64,000 bases of DNA from Hofstenia miamia. Lineage: Eukaryota; Xenacoelomorpha; Acoela. Below the pieces are notes generated by a model. That model saw only the letters and a list, made by a program, of their open reading frames with translations, had not been told where the DNA came from and did no database searches. The position numbers and the translations under genes were made by a program. Within the stretch, counting starts at the first letter, position 1, and the number at the start of each line of letters is the position of its first letter. Of this stretch, positions 48,601 through 58,800 are shown one piece after another. The DNA is taken from the NCBI GenBank assembly GCA_004352715.1, contig SCFE01000004.1, positions 1,087,706-1,151,705 on the forward strand. Reading direction: 5' to 3'.

Positions 48601-51600
48601 TCATATATTGATCTTGGTATTCATATTTCTCATCCGAAATTTGTCAACTCAATTAAGTCAGTGGTACATTGAAGGCCAGAGTTTTAGTGAAATCCTTTAA
48701 CCATTGATTCAGGAAATTACAGAAAGCTAATGGGTAGAATTTTATTTGAGTTATTAATTTGTTTAAAAATGTTTTCAATAACAATTCGTTGATATCCAGG
48801 GATGGAACCAGCGCTGGTACCAGCAGACGCTGTTGACAGCACCAGCAATTTAGCGCTGTTTACCGGCAAAAGTTACATGTATGTATTGCCTCATTTGCGT
48901 GTGTCACCTCATTGGCTGTTTAAATTATTCCAGATATTGTGTGTGAACTTAGTTTGTCATTAAGGATGGAGCACTTGAAAGCACACAATGACAGGCAGAG
49001 AAAGTGCAAGATATGTGCAAATTGATTACGTTTATCGACGCTTATCGACATCTCTCCTCATTGAAAAAACACATCAAGGCCATGCACCCTGAGTTGCTAG
49101 TCGCTCCAACACCGGCAAAAGTACCGAAGATCACGGATTTTCTCGGAACAGAAGGGAAAGTTACCCAATTTATCACCGATTGACAGACAAGTTATAGCTG
49201 CATGTTGTTGTTCACACACTTTACCATTCGATTTAGTGGAATTTTCCAATGGTCTTATAGTTGTGCAACTACTAACCGGAAGAAGATATCTGGGCGGGTT
49301 TCAATCTTAGCCGCTGATTGGAAAACCCGAATTGTTGATGACTTCAACAGAAAGATGTCAATTCTCTTGGACGGCTGGACAAACAACGTGTCCAAGCAAC
49401 ATCATTTGTGTTTCATTGTGGGAATTGCTGGCGATCTCTACTACTGGAAAAGCATGGTAATGAGAGAGAAAACTGCAAATGCTATTGCGAGTGAAAGTTA
49501 TCAACGAATTACAAGGGAATGGGGCATGGGTTATTTCTTGCGTCGCAGATAATGCCAGAAATATGCAAGCAGCTCTTCGACGGGTGAATGAAGCGAATCA
49601 AGCTATTCTTGGATTTGAATGTGTAGCACATCTCTTCAACTTGCTTATTGGTGAAATTTTCGATGGCATACCTACTGTCAAGGAGGTCTTAAACGTAATC
49701 GATTCGATGGTTCATGGTGGAGAACTACCAAGATACAGTCCGACAAGGTGGATTTCACGGTATGATGGAATCAACTTGGCATTGCAAAAGTAGCTCGGTT
49801 CTGAAAACCAAAAGGCAGCATTCCAACAGAGCAAGCAAATTCTGCAAGAAGTGTCGGGTCATTTGCTTCTGATACAAAAGGACGATGCCGCTGTTGGTAC
49901 GGTTTTGCCAAAGTCGGAAAGTCATCCACTGAAAATATAATGTTACCGCCAGCTACCAAAGAAGTTCTTGATGTCCTGTTTGCGAAAAGTTTAACAATGC
50001 TCTTCCAGACCCAGTTTGCACATTGTGTCGCCTACCTAAAGGACTTCTTAGAATTCGATGACACGGGCGTCAAATGGCTGAAAATATCACTGATGCAACT
50101 GCTATTTTACCGGAAGCAAGGCTTGATGCGTTCAGAGCAGAACATGAAAATATCAAGGACAAACAAGTACTCCAGTTGGATATTGATCCGAACGAATTTC
50201 CGATTCACAAAACACTGGCCAACATTCTTAAAAAAAACTCCAATTTCCGAGCCATCAGTCGAGCGGGCTTTTTCAAAGCACAAGCTCGTGCACAACCGCC
50301 TACGTGCTAAGCTCAGTGAAGAAATGTTGGATGACCAACTTTTGTTCTCTACAGTTTCTTCAAAATAATGAAAATTGCGGACAAAGAAACAGGCACTGAG
50401 CAAATTGAAGAGGAGATCGTTCGCTTAGTTGTAGACTGATTGAACTCCTGATTAGTTTTTAAGAGAATGAAGATTAGTTAAGATTTTTTTCGTTTATATT
50501 TCATAAATCATACAAATTAATGCCGTTCACTAAATTAATTTGTATTTACATTTACAAATTCACGAAAAAACAAAGATTAATATAATGTACAATTTTATTT
50601 TCAAATTGATGCTAGTTTCTGGATATTTCTGAGAATAGAAGTTCAATTTTAATCATCACAATTGAGTAATTATATACACCCTTAATCATATTGATCGCAA
50701 ATCCCTTACATTTAAAACAAGTCTAAGGAAAAAACCTTTTATTGAACAAAATTTATTTTTTTTATCAGGCGAATTATAACAGAGTTCATCAGTACTTTAT
50801 GGGACATCCGTTGGCTTTGATGACTTCTTCTATTCGTTTTTGAATTGAATCAAATAAAGATTTGATATATTCGTCAGGAATTCGGTAAAATTCTCGTTCA
50901 ATAAAAGTCCATAACTCGTCTGTATTATAAAATTCTTGGTCGTTTGTCTTTTCTTTCAAGAAGTGCCATAAATTTTCTATTATAAAAATAAAGCTATTGA
51001 ACGCTGGCCAGTCTGGTATAATGGCTACACCCTCATCTTCAAAATATCGCATAACAGCCTGGGATTTATGACAAGGTGCGTTGTCTTGCTGAAGTAAATG
51101 GGTGTCATCCAAAAGTGGCAGCATTTTGTGACGCAAAATATCAATGTAACTCTCCCCAGTCATAGTTCCTTCAAGTTGAACCAAAACTCTGAGGCCTGTA
51201 TACCAAATAGCGCCATACACCATTATTGATTTTTGTTTTCCGGCCACCTTTGAAACCAGATATTTTGGCTGTGATCGACATTTCGACCCTCTAGGGCGAC
51301 GGACAAAGTGAACACCACTGCCTCTAAGTTCTATCTTGCTCTCATCAGTGTAGATCACTTTTTGCCAATCTTGAGCGCCGTTTTTGCGTTTCTGCATACA
51401 CCAAGCCAAACGCTTTTTCCGTTGCGCTTCCGTCAAAAGCGGTTTTTTCATTCCTCGTCTGCCGTATAGGTTGTATTTTCGCAAAATCCGGCTAATACTT
51501 GATACGTGGTATTTGTGGCCATCGCTCCAACCGGCTTTCAACTGTCTTGGTGTCATTTTTGGGCAAATAACGGACATGCGGCGTAAAAGAGCCTGTGATC

Positions 51601-53328
51601 TTTGGGTTGACTTTGGGCGTCTACCAGTAAATTTCTTCTTTTCTATCCTGCCTTCTTTTTTGTAAGACGAAATTACTCGATAGACACTGTAAATCCCAAC
51701 ATCCAGATGTACGGAAATATCTTTCGGCGCGATCCCATCAATAAATTTTGAAATTATCTTCTTTCGCATTTCTAGGGATGTATTTTTGGCTCCCATATTT
51801 CTACAGGATATGTCGTATTTGCAAAGAATAAGTATGCAACTCAAAGTCAATGTTACAGTGTCAAATGTGAAACGCGAACAATTTGGCAGGTACTTAATTA
51901 TCATTATTAAACACAGCGTTGAACCTTGCAACATTCAGTCAATTCTTTTTGCGATCAATATGATTAAGGGTATATATATATATATATATACATAGAGTTC
52001 TGGCTACATTTCAGTGAAATTCCATTTGGCAAAAGTTACCATTGTTATGGCTCAATGTATTTACATTCAAACACAACATTTTCAAAAGGTTATTGTAAAT
52101 GTTGAGCGGTGGATAATAGATCAACTATTAACATGTACTATGGAATAGTGGCGTATGAAAGAAGGGACATGGTGGAATGTTCTCCTTACGTCCGGTTTTC
52201 AAAATGGATTTTGACTGATTAAGTCTAAACATTTGCAGTAAAAAAATTGAAAAATTTAGAAACTAAGCTGGTAAATTTTATTTATTAGCGCCGAATTTTT
52301 CAATATTTACAAAAACTTGATTTTTGAAAATGTATAACTATCCAGTTTGAAATTAAAAAGAGTATGTATGATTCGAACCAACTACTCATAAATGAGTATG
52401 CCAAATGTTCTCTTATTCCAATACTGAAAAATATAAATTGAAAGGTTCAATATTAGTGAAAAGAGGATGTGGTTGCCAAAAACTTTGAATAGATAATATA
52501 AATGAATAAAATTGAAAAAACTCTAATCTCTGTCAGGAACTACAATTCTTTGCTTGTCTACAACTCTGGGATGGACTTCTGTTGATGTGCGAGGAGCTTG
52601 TGTTAATGAAAAGTTGGAAAATGTTGTCGGTGTTTTAAGTGAAATGACATTTATCGTCGATATGCTATCAACTATATCATTTGAATATCCCGTCACCCAA
52701 CCTTTCATTATCCAAGACGATTTCTTGAATTGACGCCGTATGTCCATGACATTTATTGCTGAAATAAAATTAGCCTAATTTAATAAATATACACTTAAGA
52801 TTTCTAACGAAAACAATTGCTCGACCAAGTGCCTAGTGTTGACTTGTACAACTTTCATACTAAAACGCAGCGATTTCAATAATACCTGTACTCCCCACAT
52901 AGAGCTCTTAAACAAATTGCGCAATTGGGTATAACTCCCTGGCAAGTATCTCCTCTACAAATTATTCCTAACTTAGCATCTAAAATAAATATCGCTAGAA
53001 AAATTAGACAATTGTATTAAACGTAATATTTAATAATTCAAAATCACTTACTTATACAAATGAGCTCGCCAATTCCAAATCTTTCATAACAAACTGAAGT
53101 TTTTGCGAGCTAGCAACTTAACAGGGATCTCGGTTTGCACAGGGGTTTTTATTAGCAGCAGTTGGTCCTGTAAATCGACCACTGGATGATCTTCAAATAT
53201 GTCCTTTATTAAAATTGGCTCTATAATAATGACATTGGCACCAATTCCTAAACCCAATTCAAACTGCTCTGGATTGCGATTCGGTTTCTAAGAGTGTCAT
53301 AAAGATATCTAAATATAAATAAACATTT

Positions 53329-53367
<39 letters not shown>

Positions 53368-55825
53368 TCATACGCGAAAATTGTTATACCGTGTTTACAC
53401 GTGACATAAGACAGATCTGTCTCCAATTATCTCAAGACATATGTAGCGTGTAAACACCCGAAACATAAGACATACGAACTCTCAAGTAGGGTAATTATAA
53501 AACAGATGTAGATCAAATAATTTTGATTTTAGTGTATATCTTCTGTCACGCTGTCATCGTGTAAACACTAAATCATGAGACATATGATTTTGACTGAAAT
53601 TATTTAATTATTATGGAAGCAAAATAGCAGTAATTTCGACATATAAAATTAATAAAAAAATATTAATCATCTATTCGTTACTATTTTATCCGATTTTCAC
53701 AATTGAAAATACATGTATTATTTTTTTTCAAATACATATGCATATTTAAACATTACTTATGCAATTTAGATAAAATGTTAAACTAATAGTAAGCTAACAA
53801 TTTATATAAGACCATGCACGGACAAAGAAATACGGGCACGGACTTCTATACTACGGACATGAGTCGGGCATATGGGATCTGAAAATAGAAGGATTATTTG
53901 TAGTTGTATTACTGGCTTATAAGAATCTTTCATATATCAATTATCAATTCTAACAATCTATGTCAACGACCCGAGCTTGAGCACAGTATTGGATATACAA
54001 CGAGCCATTTTTAGTAAAGCAAATTTATAGTACTGCTTGTAAATTTGATTATGCAGATTTTTCATATTTTTTCATTTAAAATGTATTTCTTATATTTTTA
54101 TTATATTGGAACCTAGACGTAGACGCATAAGTTGTTAACTTCAGATGACGTTCATATGGTTTGAATTGAATTAAAGTAATTATCATAATTTGCGAAGACA
54201 TACAAGCAGTACATGTATTTTCCATTTAATTATTTTAATACTGCTAGATGTGTTCTCAATTATTCGTATGAGTTTAATTATGACTTTATAGTGCTGTTAG
54301 CAGACAAACTTCATGTAGGTTGCTATGACCTTTTAAGGATGAATGAATAATAGCGTATATCAAGGTTATTTTGTTGCGTCAAACTATTTTAGTTAAATAA
54401 CATTTAGCTACGGGCTTAGGGTACGGGCTACGGGCCGAACAGGGGCCGTACCCTAGATCATAACAATTAATTAAAACTTAACTTCATCCCTAGTTCTTTC
54501 GCAATATCAGAGAAAGTCTTCTTTATATTAAGGACATGCGATATCCTATAAAAATGATTTCTTTGAGACAGTTGGATTCGATACGATCATTTCTTTGTAG
54601 TTAAGANNNNNNNNNNNNNNNNNNNNNNNNNNNNNNNNNNNNNNNNNNNNNNNNNNNNNNNNNNNNNNNNNNNNNNNNNNNNNNNNNNNNNNNNNNNNNN
54701 NNNNNNNNNNNNACTTAACTTCATCCCTAGTTCTTTCGCAATATCAGAGAAAGTCTTCTTTATATTAAGGACATGCGATATCCTATAAAAATGATTTCTT
54801 TCGGACAGCATCTATTAAGTTGCAATCGATACGATCATTCATTTGTAGTTAAGATTTTAGCAAATCAAAGGATTTATTTATAGGTTATTTGCCTGTTAGC
54901 AAATGTATCTAAAATGCATAAGTAATGTTTAAACATGCATATGTAATTGAAAGAATATTATTTTCAATTGTGAAAATCGGATAAAATACTAAAAAATATA
55001 TGATTAATAATTTTTTATTAATTTAATACGTCGAAATTACTGCTATTTTGCTTCCATAATAATTAAATAACTGCAGTCAAAATCATATATGTCTCATGAT
55101 TTAGTGTTTACACGATGACAGCGTGACAGAAGACATACAATAAAATCAAAATTATTTGATCTACATCTGTTTTATAATTACCCTACTTGAGAGTTCGTAT
55201 GTCTTATGTTTTGGGTGTTTACACGCTACATATGTCTTGAGATAATTGGAGGCAGATCTGGCTTATGTCACCTGTAAACAGTGTATTAGTCCATCTTAAG
55301 AAATATTGACTTTTTGGATTGTAGCTTGCAGTCGTTTGTCAAAGCCATATATAGGTTCTTTGGTTAACTTCTGCTCTTCCAGCAGTTTTGCAAATCTGAT
55401 CAACTCGAATTGGTACGTAATGTCTGTTGCAACAGTATTGCTGCAATGATTAATAGCATTGAAATTCATCATGAAAGAAGCAACTTATATCAGCAAAGTG
55501 ATATTTCAAATGATAAGGAAACCGCTTTTCAGAAACCTTAGAGAATTTCCATAAAACACTTTTAAAATATAATTTTATTTAAATGTGTAGATTTCAATTT
55601 CAACTCAATTCTAAGATTTCATAAAATATATTATTGTAATTTTAATTTTTGTGAATGTTTTGGATTCAAAATTGGGACATTGAGCGTAACTTTATCTTGA
55701 CTTGGCTAACTTACTATAAAGTTGCAAAAAAATATAGTTATCAAATGTTCACATTTTAAAAGCAAGAATGATCAATTCTGCGAGAGTTGCAAGAAGAAGG
55801 TCATTGTATGTCTATATTTATATTT

Positions 55826-55873
<48 letters not shown>

Positions 55874-58800
55874 TTGGACACATTCAACAAATTATAACAA
55901 GTATAATATAAACAAATTATAAATATACATCTGAATTTGAACACTGCACGCATCTTCCAGCTTAATTATCAGAGCTGCTATTTCTGATAGCATTAGCACT
56001 TGAATGCGTGCAGTGCTAATGCTATCAGAAACAGCAGCTCTGATAATTAAGCTGGAAGATAAGTAAGAAATAGAGGTAGGCGGCGCCGATAGCCGACGAC
56101 TATCGGCGGCGCAGTGCCGATTTTGTCGGCGGCGGCGATGCCGGCTGAAAGTTCCAATTATAGGATTGAACTGCCATATAGTATCCCATATCAGTCGTAG
56201 TTTACGTAACCGTATATGATGCAATCCCCATTAGCAAAAATAGTGAAAACACGCATGCAAGCAATCTAGTTATATGAAACTTAAAACATGATTAAATTTT
56301 GAAACTAAAAGACAAGAAATAGTAGAAAACCAAAAACACCAATCTATATGACGGCGTTCTTCACATAGTCATAGTTTTAGTGCACATAAATAAGGTGCTT
56401 GAAATTAGACACGCAAAGCTGGCTTCTGCGGCTTGTGATCTTTAAACCTGCAGAACTCCAGACTCATTCAATGGCGACGGATGTTGCAGGGATGCATAGT
56501 AAACATCGAGCTAGCTTGGCCATTAGAGGAAACTGATTACGGTATGTTCTCCACCATGTTAGAGAGTCCATTAGCAAATCCTTTGGTGAAAGGAAATTGC
56601 ATAAACGTTTGCATTTCAATTTCGAAAGCAGCACTGAGTTGCACGTTTTCACCGTCAGCTGAATATTTATGAATCAAGTTCATTTTTTCCTGCAGTTTAA
56701 TCTTTTTCCTTGGCGACAGACCGAGCTCTTTGCTGCGGCCACCATCATTAGGCTGCAGTAAAATGTTCAACTCCTTAGCCACTTCCAAAAAACGAGGCAG
56801 CTGTCAACTTCTTGCTGCGGAGAAAGTCCTGAACGCTTCGCAACGATCGAACCTGAGATGTCAAGAAGTGCGGCGGCGTTCTTTTTCTCCAAAAACGTTA
56901 TCAGATAGCCCAAATCAGATTTCCTTCTCACTCAATATCATATCATACTTATTCATTTTTTCAAGCAAAGGAACAATACTAGGAAGGTTGATTTTTATAC
57001 TTTTCAGCATACGTAAACTTGAACTCCACCTGGTAGGAATTTCTTGCTTGAGAGTAGTGTTTCGTCGAAATTTTTCTTCTTCGTCGTCTGCACCAATCGG
57101 AAACTGGACATCCAACTGAAGTTCTTCGTCCACTCCGTTCAACGTTTCAAGTACAGACCCTTCCTCTTGATTCTTTTGTAACTCTTTTCCGCGATAAATT
57201 AGAGCAGTAACGATGGCCTTACACCGCGTGAACAGACTCTTCGCTTCATCGCATGATTTGATACCGTCAGCCATGACCAAATTGTGAATACCATGCCCGT
57301 CGCACCCTACCCGCATATGTTCTGAAAGTTGTGCAAACTTGACATTGTTGGACGCATTATCGGTGACCCAAATCTTGCATTTGTCTGCCAACGCATAATC
57401 AGCCAAGGTACTAGCAACATCTTCAGAGATTCCCTCACCCGTATGCGGATGAGCAAAATAATTACAATCGAACAATATTTGCTTCATATTAAGTGTTCCA
57501 GCACCAAATAAATTTTCATTGGAGTTTAACTGCGTTGTAATAGCGGCTTTCATCTTTGAGTATACGACATCGCCAGACCTTGCGAGACTTCGACGAGAAG
57601 GCAACTGTTTATCAAGGTTTTTATCTAAAAAATCACGAAAGCCTTTTTTTTCAACGGTATAAAAAGGCAAGCAGTCTTTGGCAAGAAAATATCTCTCGAA
57701 ATTATTTCGTTCGATTTCGGCAGCTTATCTCGGTGTGAAACGTTAAACCACGACTTCAGTGAAGCCATGCTTTGAACATTATCCCATGTCGAAGCACTAT
57801 CGTTTATGCCGTGTGATTCGCTTAAGTGAGACTTCAAGTTGCCGGTCGAACTTTTGCTACTATAACATTTAACATGCTTTCATTCAGGATTGTCTTTTTA
57901 GCCTCACTGTCGAAACAAGGTTTGCAATATACTTTTTCCATCAGTCGATGTCAATTGTCCAAAATATTTCCGTGCTACACTTGCATAAGGGTTGGAACTG
58001 CGACTATCAACTTCAACGATTAGATCCTTGAACGTATTCATCCACACAAAAATAAATTAGAGCAAAATGAAGAGGGAATGTTTTATTGTTGTTTCTAAAT
58101 TACTTTCTTAATGCAAAAGAAATCCTCCTATTGGACGCAGGGAAAAATAACTAATCAATTTCAAAGTCGCCACCACATCAAAGATAAGGGATTATAAATT
58201 AACGTTGTCCCTTTCTTTCTCAAGCGCGCTCTCGACAACGATTATCGAAGGCACATTTGTGAATTTATTGACACAGCTTTCAATTGACTGAGCCGTCTAA
58301 AAACTCCGGCGGCTGGCTGACCCCAAATTAGTCGGCGGCTCAGCCGAAAGAAATAAACATAGTGCAAAAAGAAAATTATATTTTAGGGTATGGACGAGTA
58401 CGGATTAACTAAGTGTTCTTTGATATGTGGTTGTTACATTAAACAAGCTCTAGCCACATTGCGCTAAATCCCATACCCATAGATGACGATGTTTATGATG
58501 TTTTAAAAATTATTGAGAAATCATGCAATATTTATAATTTTCTTATCATGTATCAAAGTTTATATGATTATTTTAGAAGCGGAAAAGAATACATTCTAAT
58601 GTTAACAAGAACAGAAGCATTTAAAAAGAGTTTTATTCCGCGCGTCCTATCCAAATTTTAAAGTATTTTATGTTAACTCACATATCAAAAAACATTTTTC
58701 ACAGACATTTGTGAACAAGTTTCATATGTTTAGTTTTCTTTTTATTTATTTATTTTGTTTTACCATCTCGTGTACTTCGAGCATGGAAATTAAAGTTTTT

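Noticed and set aside
52523-52747. Minus-strand 74-codon ORF starting MDIRRQFKK
   Set aside because: It is an out-of-frame shadow of the last exon of the cysteine-rich gene, which reads NKCHGHTASIQEI in the correct phase.
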